Source: Heterotrichella gracilis (taxonomy: Eukaryota; Sar; Xanthophyceae; Tribonematales; Xanthonemataceae). Taken from it: a stretch of 64,000 nt of DNA. Each line of letters opens with the position of its first letter. The first letter of the stretch is position 1. The position numbers were made by a program, and so were the translations under genes. A model generated the notes under the pieces. That model saw nothing but the letters and a program-made list of their open reading frames with translations, was not told where the DNA came from and did not search any database. The stretch spans positions 123,739 to 187,738 of the forward strand of contig JAULBX010029931.1 of NCBI GenBank assembly GCA_032358255.1, given 5' to 3'. Positions 1-12,600 of the stretch are shown piece after piece.

Positions 1-123
1 GCCACACCAAAACCGGACGCACACACACTGTTCACTCACAAGGGCGGTCCACTGATTGTGCCATACAGTACCAAAGCTTGGAATATCCTACACAAACCCT
101 ATAGGTAGGTAACACAAAAGGAA

Positions 124-143
124 CCCTAAACCCTAAACCCTAC
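124..143. repeat. Interstitial telomere-like tract (CCCTAAA)n
   Basis: Two to three units of CCCTAAA in the intron of the LRR gene, directly after the donor site. The unit matches the plant/Chlorella-type telomere repeat (TTTAGGG on the other strand). Similar tracts recur in introns across the window. Confidence 0.8.
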
Positions 144-155
144 ACAGCACCCTAC

Positions 156-599
156 CTCCAGCTGGCCCAGCCCCCCCACCCCATCCGGCAGCTCCTGGAG
201 GCAGTTCCCTGACAGCTGGAGGCGCTGCAGGCACTCGAGTTTGCTGACGTCGGCAGGCAGCTGCGCCAGGTTGTTGCCAGCCAGGGACAGCTCCTGCAAG
301 GGTTTGGGCAGGGTTTCAGGCAGAACCAAAGCGGCAGACTACGATGCGTCCTAGCAAGGGATGAGCTTGGCCGTGCTGTGCGTGACGCCAGGTCATGGTG
401 TCACATGTGTCACGGGACATATAATGCAGGGGTAATGCAGGACGCAGGGCGCGGCCGTAATTAGGAGAATTTCCTTCTGTGTGGATTGGGTTGCACACAC
501 CTTGAGGTCTGTTAGCTGCCATACTTCCGGCGGCACCTCCTTCAGCTGCAACTCACTCAGATCCAGCCTGTCTGTGGACGCTGCTAGCTCCAGTTTCAT
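156..599 (-). CDS. Leucine-rich-repeat protein, partial (two exons seen)
   Basis: Two consecutive exons encode leucine-rich repeats of the LxxLxLxxNxLxxLP type, for example LSLAGNNLAQLP and LQLSGNCLQELP. The first visible exon (599-501) can start at Met 599 (MKLELAASTD) and ends at a GTGTGT donor. The second (293-156) follows a TTGCAG acceptor and ends at GTAGGG. Both are in phase 0, so the frame runs through. The 3' part lies beyond the left edge of the window and the true 5' end is uncertain: no upstream exon was resolved, and the Met at 599 may be internal. LRRs of this spacing act as protein-binding surfaces in cytosolic signalling or scaffold proteins. The visible part does not identify the subfamily. 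The intron after the second exon begins with a telomere-like tract. Confidence 0.7.
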
Positions 600-1763
600 G
601 TTGATGGTCCTGTTAAGGTCTGCGCGTTCTGAGGCTGCTGTCGCCGTGATGATGGCATGGCGACTGCGGCGCTGGCGGGCGAGGTGGGGTTTTCGACAGG
701 GCTGGAGTGGGTGGTGGGTACTACAAGTGGTGGTGACGGTGGAGGCGAGCATGGCTGTGGGTGTGGCTGGTGGTGGGTGTGGCTGCTGGTGGGAGGTGAT
801 GGGCCAAGCTGGCTACGCCTAGTCTGGGACCGGGTCAAGTGACCAAGCTGCTAGCTGTATGCAGTGTTGCTTGATAGCTATAACTCCAGATGCTTCCCAA
901 CCCTCTATGCTGCTGCTCGATGGAGGTTCCCAGCTACAGAGTGGAGGTGGTGGTGGGTGACGTGCTCTGCTGCAAGGCTAGATCCGTCCTGGAAAATCGG
1001 GAATCTGGAAGGGCAGTCAAATATATCTCAGTTGTTTCATAGTTCAGTGGACGTGTGTGCAGGGAGTGAGGTGGGTTGATGGCTAGGTTGGTGGCTAGCC
1101 GTTGCATGCACGTCCCAGCGCAACACGGCCGCAAGGCATCCCAGTGCAGGTAGCTGGTAGACTTCAATGAACAGCGGAGAAAGCGCATGGTTTTGTGCTG
1201 TGTGGCGCAAGAATTAGTGCGTAATTCACAGCCGACAGGAATGCATGCATGCACACTGACAGCCATGCATTGCATGCACATTTAGGCTACAGCGTACTTA
1301 CCGGAACTCCACGCGCGACTTGAACGCTTGGCTGTTTACTGGGTAGAGATAACACTAGAACCCTTCTTGCAAAGTGACTGATTGCCAGTGCTCGAGACCT
1401 AGTAGGACCAGTAGTATTTGTTTGTGCAACTGAGAACTGGGGCGGGATAATACGTGCTGTACGTAACGCTGCAACGTCAATGGATGAATGCGAAAGCCAG
1501 GTTCGCACTGCTGTTAAAGCGCACCTGACCGTCCAAACACGCTTCCCAAGTGCGCACTGTTAGCCCTACAACGACATGCTACCAAACTGGATAAGGCTTG
1601 GATAAAGACCCTTGGCATTCTGTCCAAACAGTCTCACGGTCCGTCCATAGGGCCCAACCATCACGCTTCGTTACCGTAAGGACTTTGCTGCTACTGGGCA
1701 CTCGCCTAAACTGCCCCAAAGGACGCAGACCAGGATGCAGACCAGGTAAGGCATCCTAGCCAC
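600..1763. other. Intergenic region between divergent LRR and CRTISO genes
   Basis: It holds no ORF with recognisable coding features on either strand. The 5' part of the LRR gene (minus) may extend into it, but I could not define an exon. It presumably includes the promoters of both divergently oriented genes. Confidence 0.4.
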
Positions 1764-4700
1764 ATGCCACTGGCCAAGTGCCACCACCACCCACCACCCA
1801 CCACCCACCAGGCGTTCACAGTCAATGTGTTGCTCAGGCTGCTCTCACAAGGAGCACAATGTACCAGCTTGCCGTCGTCCTCCAACGCCCTGGCGCCCTG
1901 CTACACACCTTGGGCGTTCACAAGGACACAGGTGGGTGGTTGGCAAGACATAGCCTGCGCAGCGCTTTGCAAGACACCTGGCACTCTACCTGAGCCATAT
2001 ACTTGCTATAGGGTACAAGACTGCACCGTGCTGGTTGGAACCTATGCCGCTGAATGTTTGCCTAGCAAGTGCCTGCACTTTGGGTGTGGGATGTCATGTG
2101 CGCGCGCGCATTTTGCTTTGGTGGTATGCCACTGTGCACACTCACCATAATCCCCATACCCTCTTACACGCGGATGACCACATCCCACTCAGGCTGGTAG
2201 CAGCCGCAGCCCCAGCCACCACCCACTCCTCCACAGCCACCAGCACCTCCACCACCGCACACACCCCACCACCATCACCCGGGCAGTGGCTGCACCAGCC
2301 CAAGCAGGGAACAAAGCTTCTCAGGCGCCCACCAATGTTGAATACGATGCGGTGGTCATCGGCGGCGGGATGGGGGGCCTGACCACAGCCACACAACTGG
2401 CGGCCAAGGGGGCAAACGTGCTGGTACTAGAAAAGTGAGTGGGGAGGGGACTGCTCCTGGGTTGGTCTGATTAAAAATCGACAGCTTTGTGTGTCTACTG
2501 CTTGCACCGTTGCCCAGAAGCCTCCAAATCCTACAAGCATGGGACGTGCATGTGGAGCCGCGCCGCACCAAAACCCTAACCCAAACCCTACGGAAACCCT
2601 CCAGGTACATCATCCCGGGCGGCAGCGCGGGGCACTACCAGCGGGAGGGCTACACCTTTGATGTTGGGTCATCGATGATGTTTGGGATGGGCAGCGAGGG
2701 GACCACCAACCTCATCACGCGGGCGCTGCAGGCAGCCGGGAAGACGCTGGAGAGCGTCCCCGACCCAACGCAGATCCACTACCACCTGCCCAAATCAGCT
2801 GCGCATCCAGAGGTAGGGGTCCAAGCAGTTTTTGTTAATGCTGCTAGTGTGTGCTGCACTGGAGATCAACCATTTTTGCTCATGGCATGGTCGTTGTGCC
2901 AAAATAATGCAATTGCTACCTGGCAAGATGGGTACAAGGGGTGGGAAAGAAAATAAGACCTTACGCATTCAAAGAACCTCCATCGTAGCTGCTTGGGATC
3001 AAGATGGCACACACTAAACCCCTTCCCAGCTTGCATTACAGCTTGTCAACAGGGCTGCACTATCCATCTGCGGGTGTGCTCATACATAGTCAGCAATCAC
3101 CGTGTGGGTCCACTGCAGTGCTCCTGCTGGAAGTCGAATGCATCGCACAATCAGCAAGTATTCAAGTTCAATGTACCCTGCCCACCCCCTGCCGCAGGGC
3201 CTTGATGTGAAGGTGTGGCGCGACTACAACGAGTTCATCGCAGAGCTCACTGAGCGGTTCCCGCACGAAAAGGAGGGGATACGCAAGTTCTATGACGAAT
3301 GCTGGACGGTGCGCATTCATTGCCATTTCTTGGGAACATGCCCATTGTGGGTGTTGTCCGCCATGGCTCCCACCCACGTGTGTCGTGGAGCGGACAAACA
3401 TGTGGGCTCTGAAATCTGTGAAGATGACATCCAGTCCTCCCCATTCCCTTGCCTCTCACCCGCACCATTCCCTCCCCTCCAGGTTTTCAATGCGCTCAAC
3501 TCCCTGGAGCTCAAAAGCCTTGAGGAGCCTCGCTACCTGCTGGGGGAGTTTGTCAAGCACCCCCTTGCCTGCCTCACCCTTGCCTCCTACCTGCCCTCCA
3601 ACAGTGGGGATGTGGCGCGCAAGTACATCAAGGTGAGGAATAGAGGACAAGGGGGTGGCATGTAGTGGGACGCATTCATGGATGCGCAGGGATTGGTGGC
3701 AAAAACGCGATGGTGTGAGCTGAGTTGTATGCATGCATTATGATTCCCGCAGGGCCCTGAGCATGTCCCCGCCAACGCCACATAAATATGGTAGTAATAA
3801 GTACATTCTTATCATGTTATATATTACTTACCTGCGTTCCAGTGACACAGCCAAATTAGCATTTAGTCCTACATGCCTTGTGCCAACCATGCCTGTCCTG
3901 GCACTGCTTAAACATCTTTGCACTGGCGGTGTCAACGCAGCTAAACCATGTAACGCCATCTTAAGAAAAGAAATTGATGTGTTTGAATGTTTTCCTGCAG
4001 GACCCTGAGCTGCTCCGCTTCATCGACATTGAGTGCTACTGCTGGAGCACCGTGCTGGCAGACATGACCCCCATGATTAACGTGGGGATGGTGTTCTGCG
4101 ACAGGCACTATGGGGGGATCAACTACCCTAAGGTAGGGCTTTGGGGGTGCGCGATGGGCTGCACGTTGGAAATGTTTGACAATGACAAGCTCTCATATGA
4201 AATGAATGCCTTCGTCGTGTTTGTAATCAATGCCGAGTGAAGGTTGGACGAATATGTAGGTAAGTGCTGGTGGGCACTGGGGTTTGCAACGTTTGCATGG
4301 TGTTACAAGGTTTGTTGTGGCGCACGTGGTGGGACAACATTTATATAACTTTCCCTTTTAACTTTTCAGGGTGGCGTTGGGCGCATCGCTGAGCTGCTGG
4401 TCGAGGGGCTGGAGCAGATGGGCAGCAGGATTGAGTACAAGGCTAACGTGAAGCAGATTGTGATGGAGGGGGAGGGGGACGAGGCCAGGGCCGTGGGGGT
4501 GAAGCTGGCAGATGGGCGGATATACAGGTGCGGCTGGCACCTATGTGTCCACCTAGTCACAGTGACATGTACTCCCCAGGTGGGATGCGTCCACCAGGAG
4601 TGGCAACACGTCATGCACTCCTGTTGTTCAAGGGCAGCCGCAAAGTGCCTGCCTCATTAACGCCTACGTGCAAGGGCAGATCTGGGTGCTGAATTTGTGG

Positions 4701-6488
4701 TTGGTGTGCGAGTTGTTGAATGCAGTAGAGTGATTTTGGATTGCGCACAACCTTCCAGTAGCAAAGCATGTGACCATCCTGCATCCCGTAGTGCACACGT
4801 TTGGCACCATGCAGCAGCTGAGCACCCACCCAATCCCGACATTTGCACCCTCCCATCCCACAGGGGCAAGGTTGTCATCTCCAACGCCACCAGGTGGGAC
4901 ACCTTTGAAAACATGATAGGGGAGGAAAAGCTGCCCACCTCGGAGAAGCTGTTCCGCAAGCGCTACAAGAAATCCCCGTCCTTCGTGTCCATCCACATGG
5001 GGATCCGGGCGGATGTGCTGCCCCCGGGGACCCAGTGCCACCACATCATTGTGGACGATTGGGTCAAGATGGAGGACCCCTATGGCACCCTGTTTGTATC
5101 CATCCCAACCCTACTGGACCCTAGCCTGGCCCCAGAGGGCAAGCACATCTTCCATGCCTTCTCGCCGGATTGGATCGACAACTGGTCGGTACGTGTGTAG
5201 CAGGCGTTTGCAAGTGTGCGCCTTGCATAGGATGTTTTAGGAATGGTGAGGAACCAGCATTAGCATATGGGTACATCTGCTTGGCATCTTTATGCCTGCC
5301 TGCCTTGCAAATGTCTCCTTCACTCCATCGACTTCACGTCAATTGCCCACGGCAAGTCCCCATAACAACATTTGCAGCCCACTTAAAAAATCCTAAACCC
5401 GCTCACAAAATCCCACACCCTTGGCTAGGGTCTTGAGCTGTCAGAGTACGAGGCCAAGAAATTCCAGGTGGCGGATGACATCACCAGGCGGCTGGAGGCA
5501 TTCTTCCCGGGGCTGGGGCAGGCAGTGGAGTTCAGGTGAGGCCATGTGACTGCCACATGAACACATAACACATGACTGCCATGTGGCGGGTGCACTGGGC
5601 TTGGCTGGCATGCAGTAGCAGGGATGGGTGCTGACTGGGACATGAGCCAAAAGGTTGCGGCCATGGGGTACGCCCTGGGCAAAGGAAATTGAGTACAAAC
5701 CAGACTGCGAAACTTTCATGGCAACACCGCAGTCACCCATCATTACCATTGTCAATCAACTTGCCCACACATGGTTGAATGTACACCACACACCATTCAT
5801 CACTGGTACTCACCACCATCACCTCCACCCACCATCGCAGGGAGGTGGGCACCCCCCGCACCCACCGCCGCTTCCTCAATCGCGTGGATGGCAGCTATGG
5901 CCCCATCCCCTCGCGGCGGCCGCTGGGAATGCTGGGCATGCCGTTTAACAGGACAGATGTGGGCGGCCTGTACTGTGTGGGAGACAGGTGGGAGCTGGGG
6001 CCTGGGATGGAGAGTGGTTTGTGGTATCTAGGGTTTGATTGAGGCTAAGGTGTACTTGCCCTGCTCATAAAATCACACGCATTCCCAGGATGGAGGCATC
6101 CAATGCTGTGATGGGCGCTAAGACTGGTGCATCAATCAAGTGCCTGCAAGCGTTTCACGGCCTTCCCTCCTACAAGCGCGTACCACACGCCTAACAGCAT
6201 CTGTACATTGGATCCCACAGATCCCACCCACCATGTCCACCTCCACCAGAGTCTGATGTACCATATGCAAAAAAATCGAAAATCCCTAATTTTTACCCAT
6301 GAGCCTCACACTTCTTCCCTCCCTCCCCCTGCTGCAGCACCTTCCCGGGCCAAGGAGTGAACGCAGTGGTGTTCTCAGGCTTTGGATGCGCACATAGGGT
6401 GCTGTGCGACCTTGGGATGCAGCCCACCCTGCCAGGGATCGACCAAGCGTACAATGGCCTGCTGGCTGCTGTGAGGAACAGGGCTTGA
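1764..6488 (+). CDS. CRTISO: Carotenoid isomerase (prolycopene isomerase)
   Basis: FAD-dependent plastid enzyme that converts poly-cis prolycopene to all-trans lycopene. Exons: 1764-1931 (tentative), 2193-2434, 2605-2812, 3198-3308, 3483-3632, 4001-4132, 4370-4527, 4864-5188, 5429-5535, 5841-5987, 6338-6488. They total 1899 nt and give 632 residues with consistent phase at all junctions. After the transit-peptide region comes the dinucleotide-binding motif [10 protein letters not shown], then [20 protein letters not shown], the mid-domain [32 protein letters not shown], and the C-terminal [20 protein letters not shown] typical of CRTISO. The first exon was chosen because it is the only upstream ATG-initiated ORF ending in phase at a GTGGGT donor. 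It is inferred and could be replaced by another start. A TGTAA signal lies at 6556-6560. The next gene, PPP4R2-like, is convergent. Confidence 0.95.
2572..2592. repeat. Telomere-like tract in CRTISO intron 2
   Basis: Degenerate CCCTAA/CCCTA units (AACCCTAACCCAAACCCTA) just upstream of the exon 3 acceptor of CRTISO. Confidence 0.6.
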
Positions 6489-7457
6489 GGCATGGGGCGA
6501 CGGGAAGCACGTGGTTGTCGGCGCTGCTCGTGGGTTGGTTGGGAATTTGGAAGGGTGTAATTGCCTATTGCGGGGGATAAGCTGATAAGGGGGAGTGCAT
6601 GACTCATGTGACGTGAAGGATGCAGCTGTGGATCTAATCGCTTCACAAATAATCCAGGTGCCATCCAGACGCCCCTGTTTTTTGTCTATTGGGCCCCACA
6701 TGTAAACACCTGTCCATGGGACACTGTGTGACTTGTCCCCAATAGGCAGGTTCGGGGCGCAGATAGACAAGAACAGCACTGGGCGTCTGGGTGACACCTA
6801 GATTGGCAATTCAGTTTGGCCAGCTAAATTTGATGCCTGGCACATGAATATCGGGCGGCTATGGCAAAAGTGTCTTGCGTGCATGGGGCATCAACCTGCT
6901 TTGTCAGTGCCATGCCACCAGTGTCTGAGTAGCGAGCAGCCGCATGGCATTCAAGACCTTGAGCAGTTGCGGACGTGGGCGGCAGCTTACAATACTGTGT
7001 AATACACACTGTTACAGCTCAGTCTTGGGATAAATCTATGCGTCTTCACCAGATTATTGTAATGGGTCGAGTAACAAACAGGCTGCGTAAAATCACCAGG
7101 GTGTCACACCAGGCGTAAAAGCATGGGGTTACAAAACAGAGGAAATTCAGGATGGACATCTTAGTGGTATTCCGATCACTTACCAAACAATAGTTGTGTT
7201 ATTTGAACCAATGGACCTAGGTACAAAACTGCTGGTAATAGGTGGTGAAGGACTAGCGCTAAAAATCTTCGCTGTGGCCAGGAAAGAGACTAATAATCCA
7301 ACATACTGGTACCGTCACTGAGCATAGAAAAGGATAAGACTGTTGCAAGGGGGTTGATGTCGACAAACTGGTTGTCAATTGTCCCTTTGGCTTTGCTTCC
7401 CAACACTACAGTCGACCAGAAAACATCCCCAAGTACTGAACAATAGAAAAAAGCCCA
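6489..7457. other. Convergent intergenic region
   Basis: 3' ends of CRTISO (plus) and the PPP4R2-like gene (minus). It contains TGTAA for the plus strand at 6556-6560 and TTACA (TGTAA on the minus strand) at 7129-7133, both plausible chlorophyte polyadenylation signals. No coding sequence was found. Confidence 0.5.
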
Positions 7458-8195
7458 CTAGTCCTCCTGAGGCTCAAACATCTCAAACTCTGCAGGCGGG
7501 TCCATAGCAGCCAGCTGGTCCTGCTGCTGCGGCTCATCAGCCTGGGCCTCTGGCGCCTCGGGCATGTCCACATCAGGTGCCGCAGCTGTGGTTACCAGCA
7601 GTGTGCTCACAAACCCGAAGGCGTTGTCCACCTCTCCGTCCATCCGGGGACCGTTGGCTGTGTGGTACGGCTGGGCGTCTTGGTGGTTGGCCTGGGCTGC
7701 AGGTGGGTTTGGAGTGGAGTTGACCTCTGCGAGATCGCGTAATAGCGGTGGCTGAGGCAGGTCCTGGGTGCCTGTTTCCGAGCTGGTGACCAACAGGAGC
7801 TTCTCCATCGCCATGGCCAGCTTGTCCCACCTGCTGTACTGCTTCTGGGGCTCCAGCAGCAGCTCACACAGGCGCTGGAAGGTCCATGGTGCCTCTGTGT
7901 CAAATTGCTCCAGCAGGGCCATAAAGCGGCTGATCACCTGCTCCACGGTTTCGTCGTTGGGGAGCAAGGAGGGCATGGGACCGATGACCACCTCAGTCTC
8001 TGCACTGAAGTCTGTCAAGACCTGCTGCACCAGGTGCTCAACAAGGGGCTTGAGGAGGGCCCAGTCAAATCTGATTCGCCCAGTGACTGCTGTCTCTGCC
8101 AAGACCCCGCGTAGCTGCGGTGTCAGCTTCCGTTCGGATGGGGCGGTGGTAGCAAAAGTGGTGAGCTCCTCCACTGTGGCAATCCTCTCTTCCAT
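7458..8195 (-). CDS. PPP4R2: PPP4R2-like regulatory subunit of protein phosphatase 4
   Basis: Single uninterrupted ORF of 245 residues starting MEERIATVEELT. The N-terminal ~130 residues match the PPP4R2 family pattern: an acidic helix, a segment with TGRIRFDWALLKPLVEHL (family: TGxTxxxWxxLKxLL), then a helix with EQVISRFMALLEQFDTEAPW and TFQRLCELLLEPQKQY. The C-terminal half is low-complexity and ends in an acidic, Pro/Gln-rich tail (DEPQQQDQLAAMDPPAEFEM), as is usual for this family. PPP4R2 binds the PP4 catalytic subunit and targets it in DNA-damage signalling and snRNP maturation in the nucleus. That role is family knowledge, not shown here. The gene is intronless, unlike its neighbours. 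Assigned by motif similarity, so moderately sure. Confidence 0.8.
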   Translation of the reverse strand: MEERIATVEELTTFATTAPSERKLTPQLRGVLAETAVTGRIRFDWALLKPLVEHLVQQVLTDFSAETEVVIGPMPSLLPNDETVEQVISRFMALLEQFDTEAPWTFQRLCELLLEPQKQYSRWDKLAMAMEKLLLVTSSETGTQDLPQPPLLRDLAEVNSTPNPPAAQANHQDAQPYHTANGPRMDGEVDNAFGFVSTLLVTTAAAPDVDMPEAPEAQADEPQQQDQLAAMDPPAEFEMFEPQED

Positions 8196-9671
8196 ACTTG
8201 GACACCCACCCCAGGAATCAAACTAGTATGGAGTCTGGTTTGAGGCCGGCTGGCCAGTCGACCCAGGTTCCATGGGGCACCCACCTCCTACTCAACTGCA
8301 TGCGCTCTATTGCTTTGCACGCAGCAGATGAAGCAGGTGAGCGTTGCTAGTAAACACGCTGGACACACATCATGGGCAATCTGTGCATGCCATGGTAAAA
8401 AGGCATGCAGTGGCAAAAAGGCATGCAGTCGAGGCGTTCAAATGTCGTACGAAAGACAGACAAAGCCTCGTGGGTTCTTCAACTGCTGGTGGGGAACCTT
8501 GGTGCAAGTGCTGTTGTATTGACAGCATATATGCATGCGTTGTACACACTTGAAAATAAAAGTCATTTTCCGGAAATATGTTTTCTACTCAATTTCACAG
8601 TAATAGCCTGAGAGAAAGAAAACGCCCACAGGAGGCCCCCTGGTTGTACATCACTCGTGTGTGTTCCACCTGGCTAGGCACCAAAAGCATGAGTGATATA
8701 AGTTGATAGTATCCCTGGTGTTACAATATTCGAATAACATTCCAATTCCACCCTGGCAGGTGAAACATGCAATACATCTCAACGTTCTCGGTTGAAGGCT
8801 TTGCTTAGCGCCCTTCAAACTTTCACTCTTTACTGAGTTGAACTTCCAACGACCACCTGTTGGCAAGTTGCTGAAGTATATTTACCTACGTAATTCTGGC
8901 ATAAATCCTGGGCCAAAGTGATTCTGGGTCAATGGAAAATTACCGTTCTTTGAATCAAACTTCAGGGTCGAAGTGGCCACGACACCTAAAACCTTGAAAA
9001 GCGCAAGCGCTCAGTTGAGCACTGATGTCTTCTGCATGGCGCATTGCTCAAGGGACCACTGCATATGAATGAATGTCTAGTCACAAAAATAAATTCATAT
9101 GGAAGCTACATATTTCCTGCCTAGCGGTTGCACAAGCTTGCACAGGTCGCAACCCAAAAGGACAGCACAAAAAATGTCATTATTCAGGCACCTATCCAAC
9201 ACACAAAAAATAGCTCAGTCATATTGCATCAATCAGTATTCGTTGCATCAATTATAAAGGATTGAATTCGCTTATCCTAACATAACTAAATTGTTTGCAG
9301 GCAGGCATGCACCTAGAGCACATACCTACGGCATGACCGCGCATTTCCAGATCAGACTTGCAGTAACACAGACAATACAGAACCACCGTAAAAATGCCAT
9401 CTTTTCTGTTGTCAAAAGGCTACACTAGCCAAAAGCTGGACTGCAAACCATGTGATTACTACCAACCCTCGCCCACATGCAGCAGTGGGCCTTGGCACCG
9501 TCCTGTGCTGCACGTCACTGGTACACAAACTGGCGCCTCCCCACACACACCAGCCCGTGCCCACATCCAGCAGTGGACCCTGAGGCGCGTCATTGGTACA
9601 CAAACTGACACGCCGCCATTCTGCACACCCAACAGCCCTCGCACACAGCCAGGAGTGGGCCTTGCGGCGCG
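8196..9671. other. Intergenic region with short direct repeats
   Basis: Region between the 5' end of the PPP4R2-like gene and the 3' end of the carrier gene (both minus). The sequence AAAAAGGCATGCAGT occurs twice close together near 8397-8430. The right end holds the tandem units derived from the carrier terminus. No gene seen. Confidence 0.5.
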
Positions 9672-9694
9672 TCATTGGTACACAAACTGGCGCT
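9480..9694. repeat. Three tandem units of the carrier gene's 3' end (75-82 bp)
   Basis: Three imperfect units each contain CAGNAGTGGNCCYTG followed by CGTCAYTGGTACACAAACTG. The motif starts near 9513, 9588 and 9670. The right-hand unit is the true 3' end of the last carrier exon and includes its stop codon (9674-9672). The two others lie in the 3' UTR or downstream. Confidence 0.8.
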
Positions 9695-12600
9695 TGACCA
9701 CCCTGTCCCTGCGCTTGTACAGCAGCTTGGGCTTGAGCTGGGCGTCCGATGGGGTGCGGCTGCGCTTGAGCTGCGCCTTGGCTGCCTCAAAGAGCACAAA
9801 GAAGGCTGCAGACATGATGGCGGTCTGGGACACGCGTGCGCCCTGAAGTAGGGAAACATACAGAGATGGAAGTTCGTAAAATTGCCAAAAATTGTGAATG
9901 CCCTCGAAAAGGGCACAGGCGCACTACCACAGGTAATACACTACACACACCGCAATCGCATGCAGTACGTGTGCAGTGAGTGCATCCAGCGGCGCAATCA
10001 AACGCAGCGCATGTACAGTAATCAGTGCATGTACACCTCCCGCAATGCCATCCCATGCATCACACCTCGCCACCATCGCGGCAACCCAACCCATCGCAGC
10101 TGCAAAGCAGGCTGTGTGATGTCACCATGCGCAATTCTAGCCCACACACTACGCCAACTGGATGTACTATTTGACTGCATGCGTCAAGTACCACTGGCAC
10201 CACACACTCACCATGCCCGCAAACAGCCCCGGCAGTCCTCGCTCCCGCAGCGTGTCCATCACCACCTGCCGCACAGGCTGCCTGGCACCGCACTGCAGCG
10301 TGGTCTTCACAAAGTCCAGCGGCATGGTGGCGGAGGCCGCCGCTGCCCCCGCCAGGCCCCCCAGCGCCAGGTGCTCGTAGGTGCGCAGCCGCTGGCCGCC
10401 GCGCCGCGATTCCACGCATTCCCGCATCCTGATGGATGGGTGTTTGAGCGAGTTAGGGGGGATGCGTGCCTCGTGGCGGTGGGGCAGGGCAATCGAGGCT
10501 CCTTCACAGCATCCCCTGGCAGGCATGGCGCTGAGGCGGCAGTCACAGCAATGTACCGCCCATGTACTCAATGCATCCTTACAGTCATGACAATGCAGCT
10601 GCGCATACCCTACCCCACCCCGCTCACTTCTCAGCTACAGTCACACGCGCCTGCCTGAGGCAAAATGCGCCCACTGGTCGCAACTCACCAATCGTAAAGG
10701 GTAAACTGGATGGCGATCTCCGGCACATCCCTCAGTAGGGTTGGCGCCAGGCCGCAGTACAGCCCGCGCACCCCCTCCGCCCCCACAATAGAGCGCGCAG
10801 CTGACCCTACATCGGGGTGCAGGTAGGCCTGGACCCGATGCTTGAGCGTGTCAGTGGGCACTCGCACAAAGGCGGAGACAAGTGCCCCGGCGGAGGCTGA
10901 CAGCAGGTGGGTGGCGCCGTGCGGCCTGCGGGACGGCGGCAGGGCTCTTGGTGTGAAGGGTTGACGGGTGCATGGCCCCTTGATGGAATGAAAACGGTGC
11001 CAATCTAATATGCATGGCTGGTCTGATGATCCGCTACGCACGCCATGGCAGGCTTGCGCCGTTGGTGCAATTGAAGCCCCTTTGGCATGGGGGCTTCCTT
11101 TTCCAATGCTTAGTGCGCCGCAATATAAATCAGCAAAGGAGGGCACCGGCACATGCACATGGCTCAAGCCATGTCAGCCACTCATGTCATGCACGGCAGC
11201 CACTGCCTTGACGCGTTGCAGCATTCTGCTGCATCTCTCACACGTGCACCATTGCAACGCCTCTGCATTGCCCTGAGCGGCACCCCATGCAAACACAATG
11301 GCAAAGGCCATTGCATGTATGCACGCTTACCATTGCATGCCATTCAGCTGCCCCTTGACAGCTTCATATGTTGAGAAGTAGAGCAGCGCGGTGGGGATGG
11401 TGCCCAGCACCGCCACTGCCAGGCCAAGGTAGATGTCGCGTGGGCCCTGCAAGAAGAGGGAAGGCAGGTGAGCATGGGGTTGGCCTGGTCACACCCATGT
11501 GTGCTGTGTCAGACCCAGTGGCACTCATGTTGATGCATACCGAGGGAACAGAATGGCACTTGGTGCAAATGAACAAAGTGCATCGCAGAAATGTTAAATA
11601 GTTCAAGAGGAAACTGGTCCGTCATGGCAGCTCAAACTCCAGCAAATGTGCTCGCCCAGTGCCCTAGCATGACAGCTGTGACCGTTGCCGAATGCACCCT
11701 GCCTGCATGCACCCTACCCGCACAAGCCAGTTCTTGATCTTGAACAGCTGGTGCTCCCCCACGCTGATGTGCAGCCGGTTCTGCTTCACCTTGCGGCGCC
11801 ACCGCAGGAGCTTATCGGGCGCTGCCTGCACCTGCGCACGGGATGGGGGTTTACAGCCTCCTAGATCAAAGGTTATCAGGTCACAACTTCTTGGTCTCAC
11901 TTGTTAACTAGTTACATGTATTCCAGCAACACAGACAGTCTAGCAGTCAGTGTTGCACACGCGGCACCAAGCAGTTGCGTCCTGAGCAGTACTTAAGCAA
12001 TATTGCTAAAACGATTGGACATTTCTGAGATACGTATGAGGAAATGGAGCGCTAGTGCGTGCTTCCTTACCTGCAGCCGTGTCTTCACTGTGTCCAGCGG
12101 GTGGATGAGTGCTTGGGCTGCAGTGCGAGCGGCAGTGCCAGCGCACACGTGGCGCACCTGCAGGCACCCATTTGCACTGTGGGAGGAGGTCTGTTGGCAC
12201 AGGTTGCAGGAACGGCCTTGCATCACTATTGCACCTTACAAGCACTGCAACCAGGCAGTGGAGGACATGACACCATGCCACCCAGAGCATGCACGTAATG
12301 CGGGTTTGGGCAGGGGAGCAAACACCAGGATTACCAGTGACACAGGCGGAACCTTGTGGGTGGCATACCGTGTCAGAGAGCAGCAGGTCAAGCAGTGGGT
12401 CTGGTTGGGCAAACATGGAGTTGGCCGCAGGGATGGCAGCCAGCACAAAGCGCGCAACTTGTCTGCTGGCCACAGCTGTTTGAACCACGGAGCCCCTGAG
12501 ACAAGAACAAAGACGTTTCGATTCCGCACCAGCGAGCCCATTCAAGGTCTGCCCACAGGCACATCTGGCATGCAGCATGACCCTGCCATGCATGTGGGCA

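Noticed and set aside
124-143. True telomere or scaffold end
   Set aside because: Only two or three CCCTAAA units within an intron, with gene sequence on both sides. Interstitial, not terminal.
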